Assembly: GCA_019009955.1 (NCBI GenBank)
Contig: CM032228.1
Coordinates: 2,986,001 to 3,050,000, forward strand
Source of the DNA: Riptortus pedestris
Lineage: Eukaryota > Arthropoda > Insecta > Hemiptera > Alydidae
Direction of reading: 5' to 3'
DNA: 64,000 nucleotides
The notes below the pieces were generated by a model. It made no database searches. It saw only the letters and a program-made list of their open reading frames with translations, and had not been told where the DNA came from. Positions 43,906 to 56,400 of this stretch are shown here, piece after piece (position 1 is the stretch's first letter; each line of letters begins with the position of its first letter). The translations under genes were made by a program, and so were the position numbers.

Positions 43906-43980
43906 GAATTTCCCTCGAGGGACATAGATTATTGAGGTCGTTCTCATGAAGCGATTTTTGAAAAATGTCCTCAAATGATT
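43903..43980 (+). mobile_element. TE-X left arm joined head-to-tail to the previous copy
   Basis: TTTTAGCGAATTTCCCTCGA starts at the last bases of the preceding right end. The arm runs to about 43978, where H2 sequence begins. Confidence 0.6.
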
Positions 43981-44221
43981 TCGCTCGGCAAATCATTAGA
44001 GGCTGAATGATGATGGTATTTTTTTTATTTTTTTTTTGGACAGGCTTCAATGTTTAGAACTACACTTCCCGTTTGGGCGCATTGTTTTCTCGTAAGGGTC
44101 AGGTAGAAGACTTATAATTTTGAAGAATGAATGAAATAAGTCGCTAGTCAATACCTCTCCACGGTGTGGCATACCGTGAATAATTCAAATATAATCATGG
44201 ATAGCATTTGTTATGATTTAA
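43981..44221 (-). mobile_element. H2/H1-type 3' fragment, split by H3
   Basis: Reverse-orientation body (AGGCTGAATGATGATGGTAT, then a TAATCATGGATAGCATTTGT block) that stops where the H3 element inserted between A and T at 44221/44222. Confidence 0.5.
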
Positions 44222-45307
44222 TCTTTATATATATAATTCTAGCGTACGTGTGTATGTCACTGAACTCCTCCTAGACGGATGGACCGATTTGATTGAATTT
44301 TTAAATACGCGTTCGAGTGACTCCCCGGATGGTTTAGCGCCGCAGGTCGGCCAGGCAGATGGAGCAGGAGTGGGGGTCGTGAGGGTGGCCTGAAATTAAA
44401 AATAGCCGTATTTCGTTTCCTATTGGTTTTTCGGCAAATATGGATAGGATAAGAGTTGTTTAAGTTGTTATTTGGAGTAACTTTTGTCATATTCAATTTT
44501 GTCGTATATTAAAGTATAAACGAGATATACACTAAAAAAGTAAAGAGGGGCCAACAATTTTATTGGGCACCAACGATTGAACCGAACTGAACAAAACTCG
44601 GTATGTGAATTAGCATTAGTTCTACCATGGTTATAAGCTGTACTAAATTTTTTAAGTTCGAACGAGAGTGGAGGTTTACTGAAGGCTGAAAACTAAAAAA
44701 CGCCGATATCTCGGTTAATATTAAAGACAGTGGAAAAAGGTACATGACAACGTTTATAGATCTTTTAATTTGCAAAAAGATTGGTTCTCTACGAAATTTC
44801 CATCAGACTCAAACTAACAGAGATATTTCGAATTTTCGAAAATCCTCCCCTCTAAATCCCCCCTCCCAATGATCCGATTCCAGCCGTTGAAGAACATGAT
44901 CCGTCTTTTAACGTTAAACGTTTAAATACGGAGTTTGGTAACGATCAAGCAAAAATTGCGACCGCTAGAGCGTTAACAGGCTAATACACCTCTATCTTTA
45001 TATATATAATTCTAGCGTACGTGTGTATGTCTACAACTGTTTGTTTTTAAGGACGTGTAGTGCGCATTCTACCAGATAACCATAGAACTAAAACGTCTTC
45101 TTTTCCTTCTCTCATATTTTCCTTTTCTTTTTGCGTACCAAGTTTTCGTGATATTTTGTTTACTATTTGTGTTAAGGCAAACGTGCATATAACAAATGTT
45201 ATTTTTTGCATTATTAAAAGAAGATTTTTTTAAAACATAACATTATTAACTGTAATATCCTAATCGCTAGATTTATCATGCAGGACAACGTCTGCCGGGT
45301 CCGCTAG
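44222..45307 (+). mobile_element. Compound Helitron-like element H3, complete ends
   Basis: The 5' end TCTTTATATATATAATTCTA follows an A at 44221. The 3' end has GGACAACGTCTGCCGGGTCC and then GCTAG (CTAG at 45304-45307) followed by T. These are exact Helitron rules: 5' TC, 3' hairpin plus CTAG, insertion at A/T, no target duplication. A second 5' end lies inside at 44995, followed after 36 bp by sequence equal to the distal part of the 36711 unit, so the second unit has an internal deletion. Non-autonomous: no Rep/helicase. Confidence 0.8.
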
Positions 45308-45808
45308 TATTATATATAATGTACATATTTCCTGGACACAAATACCGTTGATGGGTTTCAAAAATAAAGAAGAACAGATGGAGATGTAATTTAATTTAAA
45401 AATTAAATTTTTACGGGGAGAGACTAACAAAGGAAATCGTTAAAGTTTGAATAATAATGATATTATCTTTGTTGGTTGTGCTCCAACGGCCATTTGCGTC
45501 AATCCACCTTGCGCAGCTAATCATTAATGATGATGTCAAGAACCGAAGGACTTTAGGATTTAATGATGACAAGCCGAATGAGGATAATTCCTCCCACGCA
45601 ATAACTAATGTTGACTGTTGCCGTAGGATGAGGTTATCCTTCGTATTAGTATTTGGAAAGGTGACATATACATATGGTGGAAGGCAGTAATCCTTAACAT
45701 AGATAGAGGACAAGGATGCAAGAGGTGTGTTGCAATCGCCTCACACACATACACCCAGAGCATGGCCAAAATGAGATCCGCTCAAAACTATGTGTGTGTG
45801 TGTGTGTG
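45308..45808. other. Unclassified region
   Basis: About 500 bp with overlapping short open frames on both strands (45457-45690 plus, 45411-45713 minus) that show no recognisable motif. Ends in a (GT)n tract at 45790-45808. No gene called. Confidence 0.35.
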
Positions 45809-46490
45809 TAAAATTGTAACCTCTGTCTCTACAATGATTATTTTCTCGAAAGTTTACCCTACATTTTCGTTTCACATGTCATAGACACGATATCTGCAAT
45901 TTGCTTCTGTCGTGTCTGTCTGTTTGTTACCTTATCATGCATAAACGGCTGAACCGATTTTTATGAAACTTGGTATGTATTACTACTAACCCAACTTAGA
46001 CTTAAGCTATATTAATATTCTCTGAGACGAATAGGAGTGGGGGTTATAAGGGAATCCTGAAGTTAAAAATAGCGATATTTCTTTTCATATTGATTTCTCG
46101 ACAAATATAAGCTTTAGAGTAACATTAGTTATATACAATTTTGCCGAATACCGTAGTATAAACGAGTCATACGCTAAGAACTATAGTGGAAGCCAACAAT
46201 TATATTTGCCACAAAAGACTCAACCGAACTAAACAAAACTCGGTATGTGAATTACCACAAACTCCTCCATGATAATAAGTTGTACCAGCATTTCTTGGGA
46301 CGAGCAGGAGTGGAGGTTGTAAGGAGGCCTGAAATTAAAAGTAGTGATATTTAGGAAACGAATTGGTTTTTAGGCAAATATACTCATGACAATAGTTGTT
46401 TATTTTGTTATTTAGAGTAACTTTTGTTATATTCACTTTTGTCGTATACCGAAGTATAAATGAGTTATACGCTAAAAGCTAAAGCGAATT
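45809..46490 (+). mobile_element. H1 5' half, plus orientation
   Basis: Starts TAAAATTGTAACCTCTGTCT, has the CATGTCATAGACACGATATC block, TGTTTGTTACC, an ACGGCTGAACCGATTTTTAT block and two ~298-bp modules. The 3' end is missing. Confidence 0.65.
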
Positions 46491-46785
46491 GAAACATTTG
46501 ATGTAAAAAGAAAGATCAAGTTCGTTAACATTTGAAATCGGGCCAGTGGGAGGGGGGGGGGGAATTCGAAATATCTCCGTTACTATACGTCGGATCGAAA
46601 AAAATTATTCTTCATCTTTCTAACATCACTTATTTCACAGTACAATAACTGAAAATCACTAAAGTTCACGAAAACACGGCACTGCACTGATCTTCACGAA
46701 GAACACGGCACTGCACTCTTGTTTACATAAACACAGCACTACACTGTTCTTTATATAAACTCGGCACAACACTGTTTTAGTAGAT
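46491..46785 (+). repeat. TE-X fragment plus four ~28-bp tandem units (46664-46776)
   Basis: A TE-X interior scrap (AAGATCAAGTTCGTTAAC, G-run, ATCTCCGTTACTATACGTCG) is followed by four diverged units built around TTCACGAAAACACGGCACTG, spaced 29, 28 and 28 bp. They end next to the next TE-X copy. Confidence 0.6.
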
Positions 46786-47452
46786 TTCCCTTAGGGGAAA
46801 TCAGCTATTAATGTCGTACTCATGAGGCGATTTTCGAAATTTTTCTCTAAACGTCCATCGTTCCTAACTGGGAGATGACGAAAATCAGGTCCCTTCAAAA
46901 CTGTATATAGATAGATATTTGTCTGTTGCCGCTCTAGCGGTCGCAATTATTGTTTAACTTGTACCAAACTCGATATTTAGTCCATTTATGTAAAAAGAAA
47001 GATCAAGTCCGTTATCAGCTAAAATTGGATCGGGAAGGGGGGGGGGTTTGAGGGGGAGAATTTTAAAAATCCGAAATATCTCCGTTATTATACGTCGGAT
47101 CGAAGCAATGTATAAAATTAATCTTATAGCTAATTAAATTTACTATAAATATTGTTATATACATTCATTCTCTATCTTGAATATTAACCGAGATATTTGC
47201 AGTTTGAATCCTTCAGCAAACCCTCACTTTTACTCATGTTTCATAAACAAGACTCTGTTATGTAATAAACCACATTATTCGAAACTTAAATACCAGATTG
47301 TTTTCAAAAGACCTTTATTGTACGTGATACATGCAAATATGTTTTATTAATATTCTGGGTGGTTAAGTGTTACGTGCGTGTATATTTATCTATTGTAATA
47401 CTTCACGTGGGAAATCTGCTTAGTTTACGCAGCTCCTGCGTGACGGACTTTT
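46785..47452 (+). mobile_element. TE-X copy with both ends (about 670 bp)
   Basis: Left end TAGATTTCCCTTAGGGGAAA and full left arm, almost no TA tract (GTATATAGATAGATATTTGT), GCTCTAGCGGTCGCAATTAT, a G-run near 47036-47047 and an intact right end with hairpin and GACGGACTTTTTT. Shows that the TA tract is dispensable. Confidence 0.75.
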
Positions 47453-47640
47453 TTGTTAACTTGAGTATTAGGAGATTTATTCCTACTATCTTGTTTTCAG
47501 TCTTCAGTACCCCCCCCCCTTCCACTCATCGGATGTTTTCATATAAATGGAGAATCTGTGGTGAGATTAGATCACAAATGTGTTATACCAGGACGAGTGA
47601 AATCTGCTAAACTTACACAGCCCCTGCGTGACTGATGTTT
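47453..47640 (+). mobile_element. Second TE-X right-end fragment
   Basis: An 11-C tract near 47509, then GAAATCTGCTAAACTTACAC and CAGCCCCTGCGTGACTGATG. Its end is about 61 bp upstream of the FAR-2 splice acceptor. Confidence 0.6.
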
Positions 47641-47701
47641 CCTAGCTCCTTGGTTTGGTGCCTTGACATTTCCAATTGACTATATTGTTGTATATTTGCA
47701 G

Positions 47702-47895
47702 GAGCGGATGATGGAGATATCAGAGGATTCTACTCAGGAGCTAAAGTTCTAGTGACGGGAGCTAGTGGCTTCATCGGCAAAGGTCTCGTAGAATTCCTCC
47801 TTCGCAAAACTACAGTTGACAAGATCTTCCTTCTTATCAGGAGCAAGAATAATATTCCAATAGAAGATAGGCTCAAAGCCATATTAAATGACGCT
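47702..47895 (+). CDS. Fatty acyl-CoA reductase FAR-2, exon with NADPH-binding motif
   Basis: The acceptor is TATTTGCAG (AG at 47700-47701) and the donor GTAAGC at 47896. In phase (two bases carried over) it encodes ADDGDIRGFYSGAKVLVTG, then ASGFIGKGLVEFLLRK and DKIFLLIRSKNN, ending in AILNDA. TGASGFIG is the TGxxGFxG nucleotide-binding motif of FAR and extended SDR folds, and FLLIR is the second beta strand with the basic NADPH-discriminating end. The short leader before FYxGK means most of the N-terminus is present; the initiating exon upstream is not identified. The enzyme reduces fatty acyl-CoA to fatty alcohol for cuticular lipid, wax or pheromone synthesis. Confidence 0.92.
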
Positions 47896-47916
47896 GTAAG
47901 CCATTTCACTATCTAA

Positions 47917-48560
47917 TTATAGAATTTTATGAAACTTGGTATGTATATTACTACTAACCCAACTTAGGTTTTAGGCTATATTAATATTCTCTGAGACGAA
48001 CAGGACTGGGGGTTATAAGGGAGGCCTGAAATTAAAAATAGCTATATTTCGATTCCTATTGGTTTTTGGCAGATATGCACATGACAAAAGTGGTTTATTC
48101 TGTTATTTAGAGCAACTTTTTTTATATAAACTTAATAAAGTATAAACGAGATATACACTAAAAACTAAAGCGGGAGTCAACAGTTTTAAAGAGCATAAAA
48201 GACTGAACGAAACTCCGTATGTAGTTTAGTATTAAAACCTTCCTGATTATAAGCTATATTAAAATGTCTAGGTATGGAGAGGAGTTGGGGTTATAAGGGA
48301 AGCCTAAAATGAAAAATTGTTACATTTCGTTTCCTATTGGTTTTTCAGCAAATATGCACATAGCAAAAGTTGTTTATTTTGTTATTTAGAGTAACTATTG
48401 TTGCATTCACTTTTGTCGTAAAATGAAGTGAACACGGGATATACGCTAAACCTATTGCGGGAGGCAACAATTTTATTAGTATTTATTTGTGTTCTTAATA
48501 AATGCATATTATGACAAACGATGTTTTATTATTATATGATCGTTCTAAGTATGATTCGGA
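47917..48560 (+). mobile_element. H1 modules in FAR-2 intron
   Basis: Begins abruptly 22 bp after the exon's splice donor with TTTTATGAAACTTGGTATGT and continues through two modules. Neither terminus is preserved. Confidence 0.6.
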
Positions 48561-48602
48561 TTAGGGAGGTTATAAATCTCCGTCACCCCCCTCCCCTCCT
48601 CC

Positions 48603-49221
48603 CTTTCCGTCACGCAGGAGCTGCGTAAACTAAGCAGATTTCCTATGTGAAGTTTTACAATAGAGAAATCTGCATACTGGTAACACAACACCACCGTGAT
48701 TAGATAATGAGAAATCTTTCAGTTAATTAAAATAAATTCCCAACTGAAACGGCTTCTGAATTGTAAGAATAATTTATATTTTAATAACTCAAATTTTAGT
48801 ACTCCAAGAACTAAAGAAGGGGGGGGGGGCGGATGAACAGAACGAATTTGCATAAATCTCACAAAGTAACGAAGGTAAGGTAAGGTTAAAAACGACAGGT
48901 TAGAAGAAGCTTCCGCCTGAGCCGAGAAATGAAGATGGCCGACGTAATCAAAACTATACCCGACCACAGACTTCATAAAAATGCAAATATCTCGGTTAAT
49001 ATTCAAGATAGAGAATAAATGTATATAACAATATTTATAGTAAATTTTATTTACAATAAGATTGGTTCTATACAATTCTTCGATCCGATGCATAATAACG
49101 GAGATATTTTGAATTTTCAAAAATCCCCCCTCTAAACCCCCCCTACCTCTGGTCCGATTTCAGCCATTAACGAACTTGATCTGTCTTTTTACAAAAAACG
49201 GTTAAAAATCGAGTTTCGTAA

Positions 49222-49289
<68 letters not shown>

Positions 49290-49435
49290 GACAGACATAT
49301 ATATAACAGACCTCATTTTCGTCATCTCCTGGGTAGGATCGATGGACATTTGAAGAAAATTTTCGAAAATCGCGTCATGAGTACGACCTCAATAGCTGAT
49401 TTCCCTTAAGGGAAATCTGCTAAAACAAATAAATG
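48603..49435 (-). mobile_element. TE-X, complete reverse copy (about 830 bp)
   Basis: From CCGTCACGCAGGAGCTGCGT, through the reversed interior (G-run at 48819, CTCGGTTAATATTCAAGATA, C-rich tract near 49130), a (TA)n tract at 49225-49283, and the full left arm ending in the perfect palindrome GATTTCCCTTAAGGGAAATC (49400-49419) and TGCTAAAA. The best copy for defining both ends. Confidence 0.8.
49225..49283. repeat. (TA)n microsatellite inside TE-X
   Basis: About 58 bp of TA at the internal TE-X position. Confidence 0.95.
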
Positions 49436-49439
49436 AGGA

Positions 49440-49757
49440 GAGGGTTTTGACAGGAAATATGTTCATTATACATGATATTTAATTGTAATAAATGCTATGA
49501 TTATGGTTTGATTTATTCTAAAACGGTGAGTCAAAAAGTGGAGAGGGATAGATTAGGAACACATTTTCATTAATTCTTCAAAAATAATATTTCTATTCTA
49601 TTAGTCCCCAAAAGATACCCTTTAGGATTGGATATTTCGGAAAAACAATACGTCGTGCAGGGAAGAGTAATTGTACACATTGAAGTCTTGCTACAAAAAT
49701 ACCATCATTAGTCAGTCAACAATGACTTCCCGGGCACCGTCGGGTACCTTAGCTAGC
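49440..49757 (+). mobile_element. Helitron-like H2, 3' half
   Basis: Plus-strand H2 body (AGGAAATATGTTCATTATAC to CCATCATTAGTCAGTCAACA) ending in the hairpin arm CCCGGGCACCGTCGGGTACC and CTAG at 49754-49757. The next base is C, not T, probably a point change. Confidence 0.6.
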
Positions 49758-49792
49758 ATATATATAATTTTTAATAAATAAACAAAAATATA

Positions 49793-49885
49793 TATAATTT
49801 TGAACGGGCCTCATGTTCGTCATCTACTAGGTATGAGGGATGGATGTTGAAGAATTAGCTGATTTCCCCCAAAGGAAACAAAATA
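49793..49885 (-). mobile_element. TE-X left-arm fragment
   Basis: Reversed left arm from ACGGGCCTCATGTTCGTCAT to TTAGCTGATTTCCCCC, internally deleted. About 155 bp upstream of the next FAR-2 exon. Confidence 0.55.
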
Positions 49886-50039
49886 AATATACTTCAATTT
49901 CAAGATCCATTTACATCGAGTTGCTTGGGAAAACATGGAAAATCTATAATAGGAGATCAGCATCATGTCCAACTAGAGACTATTCTTCTTAGTTGCTGAG
50001 TGATGGACTGTCTATTATATGTGCATGAATTGTTTTCAG

Positions 50040-50288
50040 GTATTCGACAATTTGCGATCAAGTTGTGTCGAGAGGCTGTCTGCAGTAGAAGGGGTGAGTG
50101 GTGACATAGCACTGCCGGATCTAGGACTGAGTGAGGCAGATAGGAGCAACATCACCAAAGAGGTAGATATTATATTCCATGGAGCTGCAACTGTAACATT
50201 CAACGCACATCTACACCTAGCTCTAGAGGTCAACTTCAATGGAGCACGCCGCATCATACAACTAGCAAGGCAAATGACTAATCTAAAG
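50040..50288 (+). CDS. Fatty acyl-CoA reductase FAR-2, second identified exon
   Basis: 249 nt, 83 codons, phase 0 at both ends; acceptor TTGTTTTCAG (50030-50039), donor GTAACT at 50289. It encodes VFDNLRSSCVERLSAVEGVS, then GDIALPDLGLSEADR, EVDIIFHGAATVTFNAHL and ALEVNFNGARRIIQLARQM. These are the FAR blocks 'xGDxxxPxLGLSxxDR' and 'xVFHxAATVxFxxxLxxAxxxNxxGT', which finish the cofactor-binding Rossmann fold and begin the active-site region. Exon junctions (…NDA/VFD… and …LK/VLMHVST…) join the neighbouring exons in frame without loss. Confidence 0.94.
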
Positions 50289-50334
50289 GTAACTACTCAC
50301 TCACTCTATATCTATATATAGCTTTGGAAGAATG

Positions 50335-50490
50335 TTTAATTATACATTTCATTAAGGGTGTAGCTAAGATTAGAATTAGGATGCGGATAAGAGTGAATCT
50401 AATTTGATTTAGGATACTGCTAAGGTAGCATTTATAATTGAGATACGGTTAGATTTAATGAGATGTAGGCTATATCTAAAGATATATTTA
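50335..50490. repeat. Degenerate ~32-bp units leading into the 96-bp array
   Basis: Diverged units such as AATCTAATTTGATTTAGGAT, ATACGGTTAGATTTAATGAG and ATTTAGGATAGAGATAAGG show the ancestral ~32-bp repeat before it became a 96-bp higher-order unit. Confidence 0.6.
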
Positions 50491-53400
50491 GGATAGAGAT
50501 AAGGTTAGTTCTAATTAAATATAGGATACACACGAGGTCCTATCTAATTTATACGGTAGAGATATGAATAGATCTAATTAAGTATAGGATAGAGATGAGG
50601 TTAGTTCTAATTAAATATAGGATACACACGAGGTCCTATCTAATTTATACGGTAGAGATATGAATAGATCTAATTAAGTATAGGATAGAGATAAGGTTAG
50701 CTCTAATTAAATATAGCATACACTCGAGATCCGATCTAATTTATACGGTAGAGATATGAATAGATCTAATTAAGTATGGGATAGAGATAAGGTTAGTTCT
50801 AATTAAATATAGGATACACACGAGGTCCTATCTAATTTATACGGCAGAGATATGAATAGATCTAATTAAGTATGGGATAGAGATAAGGTTAGTTCTAATT
50901 AAATATAGGATACACACGAGGTCCTATCTAATTTATACGGCAGAGATATGAATAGATCTAATTAAGTATGGGATAGAGATGAGGTTAGTTCTAATTAAAT
51001 ATAGGATACACACGAGGTCCTATCTAATTTATACGGCAGAGATATGAATAGATCTAATTAAGTATAGGATAGAGATAAGGTTAGTTCTAATTAAATATAG
51101 CATACACTCGAGGTCCGATCTAATTTATACGGTAGAGATATGAATAGATCTAATTAAGTATAGGATAGAGATAAGGTTAGTTCTAATTAAATATAGCATA
51201 CACTCGAGATCCGATCTAATTTATACGGTAGAGATATGAATAGATCTAATTAAGTATAGGATAGAGATAAGGTTAGTTCTAATTAAATATAGCATACACT
51301 CGAGGTCCGATCTAATTTATACGGTAGAGATATGAATAGATCTAATTAAGTATAGGATAGAGATAAGGTTAGTTCTAATTAAATATAGCATACACTCGAG
51401 GTCCGATCTAATTTATACGGTAGAGATATGAATAGATCTAATTAAGTATAGGATAGAGTTAAGGTTAGTTCTAATTAAATATAGCATACACTCGAGATCC
51501 GATCTAATTTATACGGTAGAGATATGAATAGATCTAATTAAGTATAGGATAGAGATAAGGTTAGTTCTAATTAAATATAGCATACACTCGAGGTCCGATC
51601 TAATTTATACGGTAGAGATATGAATAGATCTAATTAAGTATAGGATAGAGATGAGGTTAGTTCAAATTAAATATGGGATACACACGAGGTCCTATCTAAT
51701 TTATACGGTAGAGATATGAATAGATCTAATTAAGTATAGGATAGAGATAAGGTTAGTTCTAATTAAATATAGCATACACTCGAGGTCCGATCTAATTTAT
51801 ACGGTAGAGATATGAATAGATCTAATTAAGTATAGGAAAGAGATAAGGTTAGTTCTAATTAAATATAGCATACACTCGAGATCCGATCTAATTTATACGG
51901 TAGAGATATGAATAGATCTAATTAAGTATAGGATAGAGATAAGGTTAGTTCTAATTAAATATAGCATACACTCGAGATCCGATCTAATTTATACGGTAGA
52001 GATATGAATAGATCTAATTAAGTATAGGATAGAGATAAGGTTAGTTCTAATTAAATATAGCATACACTCGAGATCCGATCTAATTTATACGGTAGAGATA
52101 TGAATAGATCTAATTAAGTATAGGATAGAGATAAGGTTAGTTCTAATTAAATATAGGATACACACGAAGTCCTATCTAATTTATACGGTAGAGATATGAA
52201 TAGATCTAATTAAGTATAGGATAGAGATAAGGTTAGTTCTAATTAAATATAGGATACACACGAGGTCCTATCTAATTTATACGGCAGAGATATGAATAGA
52301 TCTAATTAAGTATGGGATAGAGATAAGGTTAGTTCTAATTAAATATAGGATACACACGAGGTCCTATCTAATTTATACGGCAGAGATATGAATAGATCTA
52401 ATTAAGTATGGGATAGAGATAAGGTTAGTTCTAATTAAATATAGCATACACACGAGGTCCTATCTAATTTATACGGCAGAGATATGAATAGATCTAATTA
52501 AGTATGGGATAGAGATAAGGTTAGTTCTAATTAAATATAGGATACACACGAGGTCCTATCTAATTTATACGGCAGAGATATGAATAGATCTAATTAAGTA
52601 TGGGATAGAGATAAGGTTAGTTCTAATTAAATATAGGATACACACGAGGTCCTATCTAATTTATACGGCAGAGATATGAATAGATCTAATTAAGTATGGG
52701 ATAGAGATAAGGTTAGTTCTAATTAAATATAGCATACACACGAGGTCCTATCTAATTTATACGGCAGAGATATGAATAGATCTAATTAAGTATGGGATAG
52801 AGATAAGGTTAGTTCTAATTAAATATAGGACACACTCGAGGTCCTATCTAATTTATACGGTAGAGATATGAATAGATCTAATTAAGTATGGGATAGAGAT
52901 AAGGTTAGTTCTAATTAAATATAGGATACACACGAGGTCCTATCTAATTTATACGGCAGAGATATGAATAGATCTAATTAAGTATGGGATAGAGATAAGG
53001 TTAGTTCTAATTAAATATAGGATACACACGAGGTCCTATCTAATTTATACGGCAGAGATATGAATAGATCTAATTAAGTATGGGATAGAGATAAGGTTAG
53101 TTCTAATTAAATATAGGATACACACTAGGTCCTATCTAATTTATACGGCAGAGATATGAATAGATCTAATTAAGTATGGGATAGAGATAAGGTTAGTTCT
53201 AATTAAATATAGGATACACACGAAGTCCTATCTAATTTATACGGCAGAGATATGAATAGATCTAATTAAGTATGGGATAGAGATAAGGTTAGTTCTAATT
53301 AAATATAGGATACACACGAGGTCCTATCTAATTTATACGGCAGAGATATGAATAGATCTAATTAAGTATGGGATAGAGATAAGGTTAGTTCTAATTAAAT

Positions 53401-56400
53401 ATAGGATACACACGAGGTCCTATCTAATTTATACGGCAGAGATATGAATAGATCTAATTAAGTATGGGATAGAGATAAGGTTAGTTCTAATTAAATATAG
53501 GATACACACGAGGTCCTATCTAATTTATACGGCAGAGATATGAATAGATCTAATTAAGTATGGGATAGAGATAAGGTTAGTTCTAATTAAATATAGGATA
53601 CACACGAGGTCCTATCTAATTTATACGGTAGAGATATGAATAGATCTAATTAAGTATGGGATAGAGATAAGGTTAGTTCTAATTAAATATAGGATACACT
53701 CGAGGTCCGATCTAATTTATACGGTAGAGATATGAATAGATCTAATTAAGTATGGGATAGAGATAAGGTTAGTTCTAATTAAATATAGGATACACACGAG
53801 GTCCTATCTAATTTATACGGTAGAGATATGAATAGATCTAATTAAGTATGGGATAGAGATAAGGTTAGTTCTAATTAAATATAGGATACACACGAGGTCC
53901 TATCTAATTTATACGGCAGAGATATGAATAGATCTAATTAAGTATGGGATAGAGATAAGGTTAGTTCTAATTAAATATAGGATACACACGAGGTCCTATC
54001 TAATTTATACGGCAGAGATATGAATAGATCTAATTAAGTATGGGATAGAGATAAGGTTAGTTCTAATTAAATATAGGATACACACGAGGTCCTATCTAAT
54101 TTATACGGCAGAGATATGAATAGATCTAATTAAGTATGGGATAGAGATAAGGTTAGTTCTAATTAAATATAGGATACACACGAGGTCCTATCTAATTTAT
54201 ACGGCAGAGATATGAATAGATCTAATTAAGTATGGGATAGAGATAAGGTTAGTTCTAATTAAATATAGGATACACACGAGGTCCTATCTAATTTATACGG
54301 CAGAGATATGAATAGATCTAATTAAGTATGGGATAGAGATAAGGTTAGTTCTAATTAAATATAGCATACACACGAGGTCCTATCTAATTTATACGGCAGA
54401 GATATGAATAGATCTAATTAAGTATGGGATAGAGATAAGGTTAGTTCTAATTAAATATAGCATACACACGAGGTCCTATCTAATTTATACGGCAGAGATA
54501 TGAATAGATCTAATTAAGTATGGGATAGAGATAAGGTTAGTTCTAATTAAATATAGCATACACACGAGGTCCTATCTAATTTATACGGCAGAGATATGAA
54601 TAGATCTAATTAAGTATGGGATAGAGATAAGGTTAGTTCTAATTAAATATAGGATACACACGAGGTCCTATCTAATTTATACGGCAGAGATATGAATAGA
54701 TCTAATTAAGTATGGGATAGAGATAAGGTTAGTTCTAATTAAATATAGCATACACACGAGGTCCTATCTAATTTATACGGCAGAGATATGAATAGATCTA
54801 ATTAAGTATGGGATAGAGATAAGGTTAGTTCTAATTAAATATAGCATACACACGAGGTCCTATCTAATTTATACGGCAGAGATATGAATAGATCTAATTA
54901 AGTATGGGATAGAGATAAGGTTAGTTCTAATTAAATATAGGATACACACGAGGTCCTATCTAATTTATACGGCAGAGATATGAATAGATCTAATTAAGTA
55001 TGGGATAGAGATAAGGTTAGTTCTAATTAAATATAGCATACACACGAGGTCCTATCTAATTTATACGGCAGAGATATGAATAGATCTAATTAAGTATGGG
55101 ATAGAGATAAGGTTAGTTCTAATTAAATATAGGATACACCCGAGGTCCTATCTAATTTATACGGATGAGATATGTATAGATCTAATTAAGTTTGGTTGAG
55201 AGATAAGGTTAGTTCTAATTAAATATAGGATACACACGAGGTCCTATCTAATTTATACGGCAGAGATATGAATAGATCTAATTAAGTATGGGATAGAGAT
55301 AAGGTTAGTTCTAATTAAATATAGGATACACACGAGGTCCTATCTAATTTATACGGCAGAGATATGAATAGATCTAATTAAGTATGGGATAGAGATAAGG
55401 TTAGTTCTAATTAAATATAGCATACACACGAGGTCCTATCTAATTTATACGGCAGAGATATGAATAGATCTAATTAAGTATGGGATAGAGATAAGGTTAG
55501 TTCTAATTAAATATAGCATACACACGAGGTCCTATCTAATTTATACGGCAGAGATATGAATAGATCTAATTAAGTATGTGATAGAGATAAGGTTAGTTCT
55601 AATTAAATATAGGATACACACGAGGTCCTATCTAATTTATACGGAAGAGATATGAATAGATCTAATTAAGTATGGGATAGAGATAAGGTTAGTTCTAATT
55701 AAATATAGCATACACACGAGGTCCTATCTAATTTATACGGCAGAGATATGAATAGATCTAATTAAGTATGGGATAGAGATAAGGTTAGTTCTAATTAAAT
55801 ATAGGATACACACGAGGTCCTATCTAATTTATACGGCAGAGATATGAATAGATCTAATTAAGTATGGGATAGAGATAAGGTTAGTTCTAATTAAATATAG
55901 CATACACACGAGGTCCTATCTAATTTATACGGCAGAGATATGAATAGATCTAATTAAGTATGGGATAGAGATAAGGTTAGTTCTAATTAAATATAGGATA
56001 CACACGAGGTCCTATCTAATTTATACGGTAGAGATATGAATAGATCTAATTAAGTATGGGATAGAGATAAGGTTAGTTCTAATTAAATATAGGATACACA
56101 CGAGGTCCTATCTAATTTATACGGCAGAGATATGAATAGATCTAATTAAGTATGGGATAGAGATAAGGTTAGTTCTAATTAAATATAGGATACACACGAG
56201 GTCCTATCTAATTTATACGGCAGAGATATGAATAGATCTAATTAAGTATGGGATAGAGATAAGGTTAGTTCTAATTAAATATAGGATACACACGAGGTCC
56301 TATCTAATTTATACGGCAGAGATATGAATAGATCTAATTAAGTATGGGATAGAGATAAGGTTAGTTCTAATTAAATATAGCATACACACGAGGTCCTATC

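Noticed and set aside
45411..45713. Overlapping frames on both strands in the 45.3-45.8 kb gap
   Set aside because: No motif, no splice context and no recognisable family on either strand.
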